From contig NC_016452.1 in NCBI RefSeq assembly GCF_000235365.1, positions 420,001-484,000 on the forward strand: a stretch of DNA of 64,000 nucleotides, given 5' to 3'. The notes beneath the pieces were generated by a model. That model did no database searches. It saw nothing but the letters and a program-made list of their open reading frames with translations, and was not told where the DNA came from. The position numbers and the translations under genes are program-made. Source of the DNA: Eremothecium cymbalariae DBVPG#7215 (taxonomy: Eukaryota; Ascomycota; Saccharomycetes; Saccharomycetales; Saccharomycetaceae). Positions 38,200 through 48,352 of the stretch are shown here, piece by piece. How positions within the stretch are numbered: position 1 is the first letter of the stretch; each line of letters opens with the position of its first letter.

Positions 38200-38637
38200 G
38201 ACCACCTTCGCTTTGCTAAAGCCTATATTTCACCATCATTATGTAGTGTTGGTTATATGTCCTGTTACTGATTCTTATATGAGACTTTCGAAATACAAAG
38301 CCGGGTAATAATTTTGAAGCGTCAACATGCAGGGAATCCCATGAACAGAAACGTCACCTTAAAGTGCATACCACAAACTGGGAACGCATAAATAATAATA
38401 AAGATCTAACGGGTTCTGCAACGGTTGTGCTATTGTCGGGAATCCAGTGAAGACGTCGGCGTAGGCAACGTCAGAAACACAAACGCTTTCGGACATTGGA
38501 ACTGAGTTGTATATATATATATAAGAGAATAATTGGATCTCTTTTATGTGCTGGCACTGGTTACTTGGTATTTAATTTTTAATTATTTTCCATTTCTAAT
38601 CCAAGCAACTGCTCAACGAGAAATTAACGATAAAAGT
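38200..38637. promoter_or_regulatory. RMP1/ENG2 divergent promoter
   Basis: A 438-bp gap with CCGGGTAA (38301-38308, a Reb1-type core on the minus strand) about 100 bp from RMP1, and an AT-rich TATA element (38510-38524) for ENG2. Bases 38533-38637 form an in-frame ATG-less extension of ENG2 encoding a hydrophobic, signal-like run. Confidence 0.6.
38510..38524 (+). promoter_or_regulatory. ENG2 TATA element
   Basis: TATATATATATATAA, ending 114 bp before the ENG2 ATG, in a typical position for a yeast TATA box. Confidence 0.5.
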
Positions 38638-41007
38638 ATGTTATATCACAGACCATTGATGCCCTTACCTAGAAGTCCGGGACAATTATTGAGTTATTCT
38701 CAGGGTAGTTTTAGCGAGTACCGTCGAAGTGTTTGCAATTGTGACGATGATGCGCCTCCATTGCCTCCTAGAAATTATAGGGTGGCCGCGAAAACACAAA
38801 GAGAGGATAATGAATGCTTTGGTGTCAATGGTAGGAGTAGTATACCGCCTCCGTTGCCTCCAAGGCCAAAGATAATTAATACTAACGATGAAATTGGATT
38901 AGAAAGATTGGACATGTCTACAGGTATATTTACACCAATATCAAGCGATGCTCCTTCGACTAAATTCAAGAAGGTTAGGCACGATGTAGCTTTACCAGTT
39001 AATACCAATAACAATAATAAGCCTGTGCAAACCAACAAATTCTATGGAAATATGTTACTAGGAAGTCAAACGTCTCCGGTTTGGACGCATCCTTATTCTT
39101 TATGGATTGATAAAAGTTCTAAACCAGGGATGGCGGTTGCTTATATTAAATCATCCCAGCGAGTTTTTGATACAGCAAACAAACCCCCACGATACCTCTT
39201 TTCGCCAACTGGTATCAAATCTTTTGTCTTCAGCTCTACCGAGTTTAAATCTGCAGATGATATGAGTGTTTCTTTGAACACTTTAAAACATTTATCTGCT
39301 CAAGTAAGATTGCAAAAATCAGACCAAGAATATATCCGGTTCTACTTAGTTCAAGGTATGGGGTTTGTCACTGCAATCTATTACAATTTAATTCCTAAGG
39401 TGTACTCTGGTGTTGGATTCAAATCTATATCTGGAGATACCTCTCCTCGTTCTGGTATTAGTAAGTACAAGATTGTCCTAAAAGATAATGCTGTCTGGAC
39501 CTTATATGTAACAATCCCAGGAGGCCAATCTTTGCAGTTAGCTTTGCAGAATAATGCAATTGTTGGTGACAGAAGTATCAACGGTGGTCTATTTCAAATT
39601 GTTCCTGACACAAATTCAGATATCGATCGTGCCGCTGGTTGTTACCCAATTACTGCTGATCTTACTGGGTCTGTAAGTGGTTCAAAAGGTAATTATACCT
39701 TGACCTTTACCAATGCCGGTGAGTCTAACAGTGGTACGAGCTTGATGTATGCTTTACCTCACCAGGTCGAAAACTTTACGTCCCGTACTGTTGGGAAAAT
39801 TAATTCAAAGCTTGATTCTACTGTGTATGGTTCCATGACTGGGTATTTAACCAAAGCCTTCGATATGACGGTAGAAGTTCCTTCCGGCTTAGGGTTTGAC
39901 CCATATACTACTATAAAAGGTAAAGGTGGTCCCAAGTACTCTGATGATGTATTGTCAAAGATTCGGGAGGCTGCTGCGTCAGAAATTGATGGAGATGTTG
40001 TAAGCGAAAGTAATGTTGATTCGATGTACACAGCTGGTAAGATCTTGGCAAAATATGCTTGGATATTATACTGCTGCCAATATGTGATAAAGGACTCTGA
40101 CAAAGTATCAAAACTTTTACCAAAATTGAAAGAAGCAATAAGTCGCTTTACTGGTAATCAACAGATATTACCATTAAAATATGATAGTGTTTGGGGAGGT
40201 ATTATATCCTCTGGTACAGTATATCAAGATTATGGTAATGCATATTACAATGATCATCATTTCCACTATGGTTACCATGTAATTGCTGCTGCAATTGTTG
40301 CTCTTGTTGACAAAGATGCAAGTGATGGTAAATGGCTCGGGGGAAATAGAGTATGGGTTGAAAACTTAATCAGAGATTATTCCAATCCAAGCTCCACTGA
40401 TATATATTTCCCTATGTTCAGGAGTTTCGATTGGTTCACAGGCCATTCATGGGCCAAAGGATTATTCGAAAGTGCTGATGGTAAAGATGAAGAATCCAGT
40501 TCTGAAGATGTTAATTCCGCATACGCGTTAAAGCTATGGGGGTTGGCCGTGGATAATAAACAGTTGGCCGCCATTGGAGACTTGTCGTTAGGTGTCCTAA
40601 AAACCTCACTAAACCATTACTTCCTTTTCACGGACGATAATAAGACTCAACCAGCATCCTTCATTCCAAACAAAGTAAGTGGTATATTATTCGAAAATAA
40701 ACTCGACCATGCAACTTACTTTGGTACTGAAACTCAATTCATCCACATGATCCACGCCATCCCAATCACTCCAGCCTCCTCTTTTATCAGATCGCCTACA
40801 TTCGTACGTGAAGAATGGGAACAGATTTTATCTAAAATTGTTGACAAAGTCGATGACGGGTGGAAAGGTATCATGATGTTAAACCTTGCATTGTACGACC
40901 CTAAAACTGCTTATGAGTTTTTCAGTGGTTCAGGCTTCCAAGATAAATACCTAGACAATGGTCAAAGTAAAACTTGGTCATTGACTTATTCTGGGGCATT
41001 CAAATAA
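38638..41007 (+). CDS. ENG2: endo-1,3-beta-glucanase Eng2/Acf2 (GH81)
   Basis: A 789-residue glycoside hydrolase of family 81, cutting 1,3-beta-glucan. S. cerevisiae Acf2/Eng2 is intracellular and also linked to cortical actin assembly. Two proline motifs near the N terminus, APPLPPRNYR and PPPLPPRPK, fit SH3-domain binding and that actin role. The catalytic half includes DYGNAYYNDHHFHYGYH, PMFRSFDWFTGHSWAKG and ESSSEDVNSAYALKLWG, the last being the glutamate cluster in which the family's essential acids lie. I start at the first ATG (MLYHRPLMPLPRSPG). The frame is open 35 codons further upstream but without an ATG. S. cerevisiae Acf2 has 779 residues. Confidence 0.95.
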   Translation: MLYHRPLMPLPRSPGQLLSYSQGSFSEYRRSVCNCDDDAPPLPPRNYRVAAKTQREDNECFGVNGRSSIPPPLPPRPKIINTNDEIGLERLDMSTGIFTPISSDAPSTKFKKVRHDVALPVNTNNNNKPVQTNKFYGNMLLGSQTSPVWTHPYSLWIDKSSKPGMAVAYIKSSQRVFDTANKPPRYLFSPTGIKSFVFSSTEFKSADDMSVSLNTLKHLSAQVRLQKSDQEYIRFYLVQGMGFVTAIYYNLIPKVYSGVGFKSISGDTSPRSGISKYKIVLKDNAVWTLYVTIPGGQSLQLALQNNAIVGDRSINGGLFQIVPDTNSDIDRAAGCYPITADLTGSVSGSKGNYTLTFTNAGESNSGTSLMYALPHQVENFTSRTVGKINSKLDSTVYGSMTGYLTKAFDMTVEVPSGLGFDPYTTIKGKGGPKYSDDVLSKIREAAASEIDGDVVSESNVDSMYTAGKILAKYAWILYCCQYVIKDSDKVSKLLPKLKEAISRFTGNQQILPLKYDSVWGGIISSGTVYQDYGNAYYNDHHFHYGYHVIAAAIVALVDKDASDGKWLGGNRVWVENLIRDYSNPSSTDIYFPMFRSFDWFTGHSWAKGLFESADGKDEESSSEDVNSAYALKLWGLAVDNKQLAAIGDLSLGVLKTSLNHYFLFTDDNKTQPASFIPNKVSGILFENKLDHATYFGTETQFIHMIHAIPITPASSFIRSPTFVREEWEQILSKIVDKVDDGWKGIMMLNLALYDPKTAYEFFSGSGFQDKYLDNGQSKTWSLTYSGAFK

Positions 41008-41542
41008 AAAAAAATCTCACCTTTTTTTATTTTTGATTAATTTATTAAAAAATAGGTTGTTTTTCCTGCAGTCAGGAACATTAAAATAACGATAACGAAA
41101 TTGAATTGCCAACTTCAATTAACGATACATGAGTAAAATCTAACGAATTTTTTGATGAATATATTAACAAAATGGGAAAGAAAAAAATATTATAGAAGAT
41201 ATAATAGTTGGATTCCGTTATGTATTTCTGCTTTAAATCGTCGTTATTCCGGTTTAAAAGCTACAAAATAGTGTATGTAAGCAAGCGATATACCATCTAA
41301 TATATATCTATATGTAACTAAATATATATTCTGTGCCTGACAACGTCCAAGACAAAAGGAAATGATTACGTACGCATCGATCATTATTTACGTTATGTCC
41401 GGGTACCCTTGATTTTTTAAGAAATGGAGTTCTTGGCATCTTACTTTTAAGAATTGTAGTTTGCTGTTCGATTAAAGGACAGCAAGGTTGTAAGTATAGG
41501 GTTGGATTCAAAGGGGTTTGGTATTTAGAATAACCAATAGAT
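41008..41542. other. ENG2-SEC1 intergenic region
   Basis: A 535-bp AT-rich gap holding the ENG2 terminator (A- and T-runs right after the stop) and the SEC1 promoter. I see no conserved motif that stands out, and no RNA gene. Confidence 0.5.
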
Positions 41543-43755
41543 ATGTTAAACTTGATAGAATTGCAAAGAAGTTGTATGTATTAGCGTGAATCTGTTTGTA
41601 GGTCGGCTTAATACTTCTGCTTGAGTTTGGATCAATCGGACTAACAATCTTTTATCATGCAGATATCCTATCATTTATTGATAATATTGAAACTGAACAT
41701 GGGATTAAATTTTTAGTGGTTGATGATACTGTTGATGAACTGTTAAGTTGTTTGTTTGCTGATCGTAGGGAGTTATTGGGGCATGTGACTGCTGTTGATA
41801 AAATTGATTCAAAGACTCGAAAGGGGCAGCCGTCAATGGAGGTAATATATTTCTTAAGTCCTAATAAGTTTAACATTAATTGTATTGATGCAGATTTTAG
41901 TAATATGCCTCCGAGGTATAAGAGAAATCATATTAGGTTTTTACCCGGTTTAGATCAGCAATTGGCTAAATATTTGAATTCTAGGCAACACATTACTCAT
42001 AATATGGCTTCATTAGCGGAAATTAAATGTGGGTTTTACCCAAAGGGATTATGGTATTTTGAGACTATTGGTATTGATCAGCCTTTGCAAATATTTTTTA
42101 ACAATCAATGTGTGGATTTAATAGAAAGAAATATCCAAAAAATTGTTCAAAGTTTACTGAATATCTGTATTATAACGGGTGAATATCCAATTATTAGGTA
42201 CTCAGAGCCAAGTCAGGAAGTTTCTTCATTATGTAGACCAACGGTTCTAGTTAAGAAACTAGCCTTTGAATTTCAACATGCCCTTGATAATTACGCACGT
42301 CAAAATGAAGACTTCCCTCCTCCAAATATGAGACCAAGATCGATTTTCATAATAACAGATCGAACTCTGGATATTTTCAGTGCATTAGTCCATGATTTTA
42401 CGTATCAATCTTTGGCTTATGATTTGGTTAGTGACGTGAATTTAGTCACTAACGTTTATAAGTATGAGGCTCAAAATGAAAAGGGGGAAAAAGAGGAAAA
42501 GACATCTAAATTATCAGACCTATTAGATCCGGATTGGGTTGAATTAAAGTACCAACATATTGCAGATGCAGGTGAAGCTTTGACAGCAAAAATAAACGAA
42601 ATAATCTCTAAAAATCCTTTACTCGTGGATAGAAGTAAAGTGAAAACTACGACGGACTTATTAAGTGTTGTCGCACATTTAAAAGACTTTGATGAAGAAA
42701 GAAGAAGGGTTACCTTACACAAAACTCTCATTGATAAATGTTTACAGATTTCAAAGGACCGTAATCTAGTTGAATCATCAGAATTGGAGCAAACTTTGTG
42801 CAGTTTTGGTCTCGATATTGATGGTAATCGGGTTAAACAACTGGCAGATCGGCTACTGGAGGTTTTAGCGAATGAGAACGCTTCTATAACTGACAAAGTC
42901 CGTTACATCATTGAATATGCTCTGTTTAGGGGTGGTCTTATCGAGCCGGATTTTGTCAAATTATTATCTTTTATCGGTGTTGGCGCGAATCACAATTATT
43001 TCAAGCATTTTATGCAACTGTTCAGAAACTTCAACTATATAGGGTTTAAATTGATTAAGTCAAATCCCAAAGATGATGGTTTTAAAAAAGACTGGATGCA
43101 TAGCAGTATCATGAACGACCCAAATAGCTACCAGACCTCCCGATTTATCCCTTCAATTGGAAATATTTTATCTAGTGTTATCAATAATCCATTATTACTG
43201 AGTGAAGAGTTATTTCCATATGTCAAAGACAAACCAATCGAATTACTTGATCCAGATTTGAAGGTTACTTTGGAGTCAAACAATTCCTCAACCTCACTGA
43301 GAAATCCTAGACACAAGGCTGCATGGGCAAAGACAAATAACCAAACAAAAGCTCCAAAACAGAGGATTTTTTATTTTATCCTTGGGGGTATAACGCATGT
43401 TGAATTAAAGGCGGCATATTCACAAGCTGAGTCAAAAAATAGGGACATATTTATTGGTAGTGATTCCACGATCACCTCACTACAGTTTATGCAATCTATG
43501 GAAAAATTGTCCGAAAACAGGGCTCATCTAAGGTTAAAAGATGATTTGCGTCTTCAGTCAGAAGCACCAGATTATTTATTTGATAGAAGTAGCAGATCAA
43601 TTGGAGTAGATCAGCCGACACCTGTTGTTACTCAACGCAATAATAACATGCATATTAAGGCCCCCGTACTTCAAACGCAACTTGATGAATCTACAGATAA
43701 GGACAAAGACAAAGACAAAAAACGCCACAAGTTTACCAAGTTTCTACGAAAGTAA
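41543..43755 (+). CDS. SEC1: SM protein Sec1, two exons
   Basis: Sec1 is the Sec1/Munc18 protein that promotes SNARE assembly at the plasma membrane. The gene joins 41543-41573 and 41663-43755, giving 707 residues (724 in S. cerevisiae). The first exon encodes MLNLIELQRS plus one base; the second begins YILSFIDNIETEHG and so completes the conserved start, where S. cerevisiae has LIELQRNYL. Further matches are SKTRKGQPSMEVIYFL, NCIDADF, HIRFLPGL, ITDRTLDIFSALVHDFTYQ, DLLSVVAHLKDFDEERRR and SLRNPRHKAAWA. The tail ends in a Lys/Asp-rich segment. SEC5 and SEC7, other secretory genes, also lie in this window. Confidence 0.96.
41574..41662 (+). other. SEC1 intron (89 nt)
   Basis: Donor GTATGT at 41574-41579, branch-like GACTAAC at 41639-41645 (consensus TACTAAC, first base different), acceptor CAG at 41660-41662. 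Without splicing the first exon frame stops 10 nt into the intron. With it, the N terminus matches S. cerevisiae Sec1. Confidence 0.9.
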
Positions 43756-43860
43756 ATACACTAACATCTTTAATAAAGAGAAAATTATGGTGTTAGTTGT
43801 TTCTAAATAATTATTCCTAATGTGAGATTTACTTTAACTTGGGGTTCGGCAATAGGAGAC

Positions 43861-43884
43861 ATATATATATATATATATATATAT
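43861..43884. repeat. (AT)12 repeat
   Basis: 24 bases of alternating AT in the 133-bp gap between the converging SEC1 and the unknown gene, 5 bp past the latter's stop codon. Confidence 0.95.
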
Positions 43885-43888
43885 GTTA

Positions 43889-45325
43889 TTATAAATCATA
43901 TTTACGGGCTAGTTTTCGCATCTTTTTCAAAGCTCTTGGTATGAAAGGCTTGATAGGTGGACTAGCATTATCATTACTGCTTGAAACTCTTTGTTCTAGT
44001 CTTGAACTAGACTTTGTTCTAGTCTTTTTAGATTTTTTCTTAGTCGGTACAGCGATATCTCGGGGGCCTTCAGAATCATCTGTGGTTTTATTAAGCGTAA
44101 TATGATCTTGGCAGGTCTCTAAAATACGGTTCTTTTGAGAGTTTTTAGTGGCATTAGGAAACTTTGTTGTTACTACATTTTCTGATGAAACGTTTTGGGA
44201 GTCTCTTGAAATACTACTCCGGTCAACGGAAATTCCTTCTCGACTGTCAGGTACATTTGTCGGACCAACAAGTGTCATAGGAGATTCACGACCATTGGGT
44301 GTCTGCATCGCTATGTCAGATGAATATGAATTTTGAATAGAAGTTCCACAAGTCATAGATGGTGCACTGGATATCTGCTCACAAGGGAATATAGATTTAG
44401 CATTTGTTTCTGATTCGTCAGGTTTGAAGAAATCTGAGTTGCTGTTGGAGTCTTCATAAGGCATGTTGCATGGTGCGGCGGCACTAATATTATTAGGATC
44501 AATTAATTGATTTTTAAAATCGGATGCAGATGCACCCATAATACTCAGACCATCCTGTTTATCACATGAGGCCGAAGAAGAGACCTTGAAAGCTACTGTG
44601 GCGGAAGTACATTCGGTTATATTTTTATCTTCTTCGGTATTTTTATAATCTTTGTAGCGCTTAAATTTCTTATGATTAAAATGGTCAACGTTGGTAGGAT
44701 CCAACCTTCTCTTAAGACTCAATGCTAGACATCTGGGTTTTGGGGGCAGAGACAAAGGGGGTTGTACTTCTTTCTTAACAGTTGCAGCTTTCGATCCTAA
44801 GAGAATTTTCGCAATTTCGGTATTTTTAATGATCTCTTTAACCATTGTTGGATCGTTATTGCACTCATACTCTTCTAGGTTTTTCCGACCAATTCTTACA
44901 ATACTTCTATCTTTTTCATCGCCAGAATTGTTTTTAACGAGTTCACCTGCTGTACTTCCCCTAGCAGTTGTTGACTCACAGGACTGACCTACGCTGCAAC
45001 TTGCACCATCATTTGAACGTTCCCCAGACCCAGCATTAGAGGGTTGAGTATTCGTAATCATGTTGTGCAGGTGGCAACCTGTACGCAAGCGATCATTGTC
45101 CATTAGCATTGTGTTCATATAGCATAATGAAGTTTTATCATATCTACCCTTAGCAAAATATCGTATATCATCTAGATATAATCTGCTTCTGTTTCGGATC
45201 CTCGTTTCTATCTCCAGTCTCCTTTTCAGTATATCATCATGTTTTAACAAATTGATCTCCTTTTGTCTAAACTCAGACAACTTTGCAAACTCATTATCAA
45301 AATCAAACCCTCTCCTATTATTCAT
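43889..45325 (-). CDS. protein of unknown function, 478 residues
   Basis: I do not recognise this protein. From the first ATG (MNNRRGFDFDNEF) the first 95 residues look folded, with a charged helix (KEINLLKHDDILKRRLEIETRIRNR) and SRLYLDDIRYFAKGRYDKTSL. The middle is Ser/Asn/Asp-rich and probably disordered, with a basic patch (LKRRLDPTNVDHFNHKKFKRYK). The C terminus is strongly basic: KKKSKKTRTK and PFIPRALKKMRKLARKYDL. This pattern suggests a nuclear or nucleic-acid-associated protein, which is inference only. It lies between SEC1 and DPH6, where S. cerevisiae has no gene. It may have been lost after the genome duplication or be fast-evolving. Confidence 0.8.
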   Translation of the reverse strand: MNNRRGFDFDNEFAKLSEFRQKEINLLKHDDILKRRLEIETRIRNRSRLYLDDIRYFAKGRYDKTSLCYMNTMLMDNDRLRTGCHLHNMITNTQPSNAGSGERSNDGASCSVGQSCESTTARGSTAGELVKNNSGDEKDRSIVRIGRKNLEEYECNNDPTMVKEIIKNTEIAKILLGSKAATVKKEVQPPLSLPPKPRCLALSLKRRLDPTNVDHFNHKKFKRYKDYKNTEEDKNITECTSATVAFKVSSSASCDKQDGLSIMGASASDFKNQLIDPNNISAAAPCNMPYEDSNSNSDFFKPDESETNAKSIFPCEQISSAPSMTCGTSIQNSYSSDIAMQTPNGRESPMTLVGPTNVPDSREGISVDRSSISRDSQNVSSENVVTTKFPNATKNSQKNRILETCQDHITLNKTTDDSEGPRDIAVPTKKKSKKTRTKSSSRLEQRVSSSNDNASPPIKPFIPRALKKMRKLARKYDL

Positions 45326-45546
45326 CTTGCACAAAAGAGTTCTGCATCGCACCGTTGAGGTCGTTTTATAGCATTGGTGCAACTCTCATACCGTTGAACA
45401 ATTAAATAAATATCTCGGGCGGAAATTTCTTCTGATATTTACTGGTATACCAATCTACGGATAAAGTATGAAAGTGTACAAGTAATGCTAATTATATATG
45501 CATGAATTACAAACTGTTTGTCTATAAGCACTTTTTGATGTAAAAT

Positions 45547-47622
45547 TTAATGTTTAATACTTAGAGCATACTTTTTCAGATCTCCAGACTCATCATATAC
45601 TCCATTTACGGGGACATATTCTACATGCGATTCCATAGGTAGTGTTACGCTTCTAATTGGACTGTAGTATAACGCTATTTGACAATTTGTAAGTTTCTTA
45701 ATGATATTAACTACATCCTCGTCATTATCAATGAATAAGGTGGTAAATTTTCTTATAAGCTCGTTATTTTCAATAAAAATACTATTATAGTTATTTGATC
45801 CAACAACGGACTGGGAAACCAGCGATTCAATGTCACGAGTTCGACTTTTAAACGAGCCATCAAAGTCTGTGTCTTCATCAACGACATATTTCTCATTATA
45901 AGCGATCCCTCCCCATTCACAAAGAGCGTCCTTAGGTAGGTGGGAGACGAGTACTGTTATTAACGTATTTTGGCTATCAATGGACATATCAGAACAATAG
46001 AGTGTCCATGCTTCAGACACTATAGGAGCCATATACGCATCTGAAATGTAACAAATCATGGATAATTGATTCTGAGCGCCTACAGTATTTTTTAAGGTGT
46101 GAAAATGGCGTAGTGAGAGAACGGCTTGAGAAATACCAACATTTAAATCATTTTTAGGTTCGTTAAGCAGCGTAACACATAGATCCATTGAGCTTGGTAA
46201 TAAAGCAATTTGTCCACTTGTATAAACTACCTTATTTTTGTCATTCTTGGCCCATGTTACCTGAGAATATGGGCCAATGTTACAGGGACACCAATAGGAC
46301 CTGCTTTGCACATGTAAACCGTCCTTATCATCGTTAGCCGAAACCTTACCCCTCTGTACAACTGAAGTTTGGGTATCTAGTATCACAGATAGCTGTAAGC
46401 ATATATTACTTGGAAGTAAACTTGATTCAATACAAGCTCTAGATGGTGGTAGTGGCCCCACTTTAGAGATATCAAAGAATGAACTGTATATCCCATTGAT
46501 TTCAGAGAAATTTCTCATGTCAGAAAGTAGTAGTGAAGATGATAATATCTGAGACCTAAAAACTCCACGCCTTTTTAAAATTTCGTCCAGTTGGTTGAAT
46601 ACATCAGACGCCTGATCTATCAAGCTACCCTCAACTCTTGGTCTCAAATTATTAATATACAACATGTTATTGACAATATTTTCTCCTGAAACAACGTGAT
46701 GCTCCGAATAATCTAAACAAGGTTCTTGAACCTCCTCTAGATCCCCATTCATCATGGTCTTGTATATCTCGACCCATTCATTTTCAAGAGAGGGTACAGG
46801 CAACTCCTGTAATTGGTCAATTACAGGCGTCTTTAAATTACGAGGAACAAACTTAACGGTTAACTTCGCATTGTACACACCATCATTTTGATGAGGCATA
46901 TATTCTAAAGATATCATTTCTAATTTACCGCGTTCAAAAAATGGTGCGTCTAACACCATGGATTCAAACTCACCACCTTCACCGCAGATGTGGACTTCAT
47001 ATTTGGAATTTAAATCCAGTAAAGTAGGGAAAACTTCAGGTAAAGATTTCCCTAGATGCTTCTGGTCCAAACCTATAGCAGCAACTTTAATCAGTCTGGC
47101 ATCCATTTTAGGCAACCCATCACTACTTTCTGCTTCATCACCACCCTGAATTGACATTGAACACATTTCAGTCATTAACTCAAGTTCATTCCGTTGCCAT
47201 AGAAAACTGAGGACAACTAACCCTGACCTAAAACAGACATCTTCAACTCTAGTACGCTGGTATGAAGACAAAATAGCACCCACACTAACTGCCTCAACTT
47301 CAGGAATCTCATCTTTAACACGCTGCAAAAGAACATACAAATCCTCCACCTCATCACCGTCAGTTTGTGAATAATTCAATGCAACATTCCGAGAACTATT
47401 CGCATTGATAGCTTGTCTAAACAGAGGCAACCCAATACAGTCACCATAGTATGAAACAATATCATGTCCAACTGTCTGAAACATAAAACTATCTAACTCC
47501 TGTTGATTTTCATCTTTTGGATGTAGATTGGCCAATGCAACTAGTTGATGACCATTTTTTATACAATGCAAAATATTATAGCAGGAATCCTTCCCACCTG
47601 AAAATAAGGCAACAAACTTCAT
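45547..47622 (-). CDS. DPH6: diphthine-ammonia ligase Dph6
   Basis: A 691-residue enzyme that performs the last step of diphthamide formation on eEF2, ATP-dependent amidation of diphthine. The N terminus MKFVALFSGGKDSCYN has the PP-loop SGGKDS (residues 8-13) of ATP pyrophosphatases. HICGEGGEFESMVLDAPFF, conserved in the Dph6 group, lies near 215. Two RidA/YjgF-like domains fill the C-terminal half, as in other fungal Dph6 proteins (for example IGPYSQVTWAKN and VVYTSGQIAL). I start at the ATG directly before KFVALFSGG; the frame extends six codons further up without ATG. S. cerevisiae Dph6 has 685 residues. Confidence 0.96.
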   Translation of the reverse strand: MKFVALFSGGKDSCYNILHCIKNGHQLVALANLHPKDENQQELDSFMFQTVGHDIVSYYGDCIGLPLFRQAINANSSRNVALNYSQTDGDEVEDLYVLLQRVKDEIPEVEAVSVGAILSSYQRTRVEDVCFRSGLVVLSFLWQRNELELMTEMCSMSIQGGDEAESSDGLPKMDARLIKVAAIGLDQKHLGKSLPEVFPTLLDLNSKYEVHICGEGGEFESMVLDAPFFERGKLEMISLEYMPHQNDGVYNAKLTVKFVPRNLKTPVIDQLQELPVPSLENEWVEIYKTMMNGDLEEVQEPCLDYSEHHVVSGENIVNNMLYINNLRPRVEGSLIDQASDVFNQLDEILKRRGVFRSQILSSSLLLSDMRNFSEINGIYSSFFDISKVGPLPPSRACIESSLLPSNICLQLSVILDTQTSVVQRGKVSANDDKDGLHVQSRSYWCPCNIGPYSQVTWAKNDKNKVVYTSGQIALLPSSMDLCVTLLNEPKNDLNVGISQAVLSLRHFHTLKNTVGAQNQLSMICYISDAYMAPIVSEAWTLYCSDMSIDSQNTLITVLVSHLPKDALCEWGGIAYNEKYVVDEDTDFDGSFKSRTRDIESLVSQSVVGSNNYNSIFIENNELIRKFTTLFIDNDEDVVNIIKKLTNCQIALYYSPIRSVTLPMESHVEYVPVNGVYDESGDLKKYALSIKH

Positions 47623-47997
47623 ATAGTTTATCTTATACAATCAGTAAACAAAAAAAATCCTACCCTACACAATTTTAGAGAGTTCAATTTATCTTCACTT
47701 ACAATCTATAGATAAGAACATCTTCATTTCAAATTTGATTTCTAAATTTATCATCAAGTACACCATCATTACCGACGAATCAGATGCACTGCTTTCAGGG
47801 TTCAATGTTCGACCAAATAGCCTCCCTAAGGAAACTCCCTGGGACAATTAAAGTGCCTGGATAACCAACCAATGCAGCGTAAATCAGTTTAGTCTTTTTT
47901 GTCACGTAGCACATAAATCTATACGCTATGTATTTTATTTGTTGTGGATGATGAGATTATCTTATGGTCAATCCGGCTGCATATCTAGTAGATAGAT

Positions 47998-48024
47998 AGA
48001 TGACTTTGGCTGCGAAAGTCATCT
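47998..48024. repeat. 10-bp inverted repeat with 7-nt spacer
   Basis: AGATGACTTT, spacer GGCTGCG, AAAGTCATCT. The arms contain TGACT half-sites as used by bZIP factors such as Gcn4. It could also be a hairpin in the 3' region of PUT1 or a paired site in the DPH6 promoter. Confidence 0.85.
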
Positions 48025-48180
48025 TGCATATACGTCATTGTTGATGCAGCTACCACCAGTACATCACTTACATATTCCGACGCAGCCATCTTTTGATGAA
48101 TAATAAAAAAAGGGGTTCTGACATGTATTTTTTTGATTTCTTTTTAATGATTATTGATTACAAGAAACTATCGTATTCAT

Positions 48181-48207
48181 GATGATGATGACGATGATGA
48201 TGATGAC
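48181..48207. repeat. GAT/GAC trinucleotide repeat
   Basis: Nine consecutive GAT or GAC triplets outside any supported gene, about 150 bp past the PUT1 stop codon. Confidence 0.85.
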
Positions 48208-48352
48208 AGTTTTAAATCAAACCAAATGCGATCGTTACCAAATGGTCTTTAGATTGTTCAAACGAAAGAATATAGAAAAAAAATTTTCTTCGCAGTACTT
48301 TAGGATTGGTCGTCATTCCAATTCTTTCACTTATCCTTTAGATTATGATCAT

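Larger units (their letters stand above)
47623..48352. other. PUT1-DPH6 intergenic region
   Basis: A 730-bp gap holding the DPH6 promoter and PUT1 3' flank. It contains a 10-bp inverted repeat (47998-48024) and a GAT/GAC repeat (48181-48207). I see no gene. Confidence 0.5.

Noticed and set aside
38510..38524. AT-rich tract considered as a centromere DNA element II
   Set aside because: No CDEIII-like sequence nearby, the tract is only 15 bp, and a TATA role for ENG2 is simpler.
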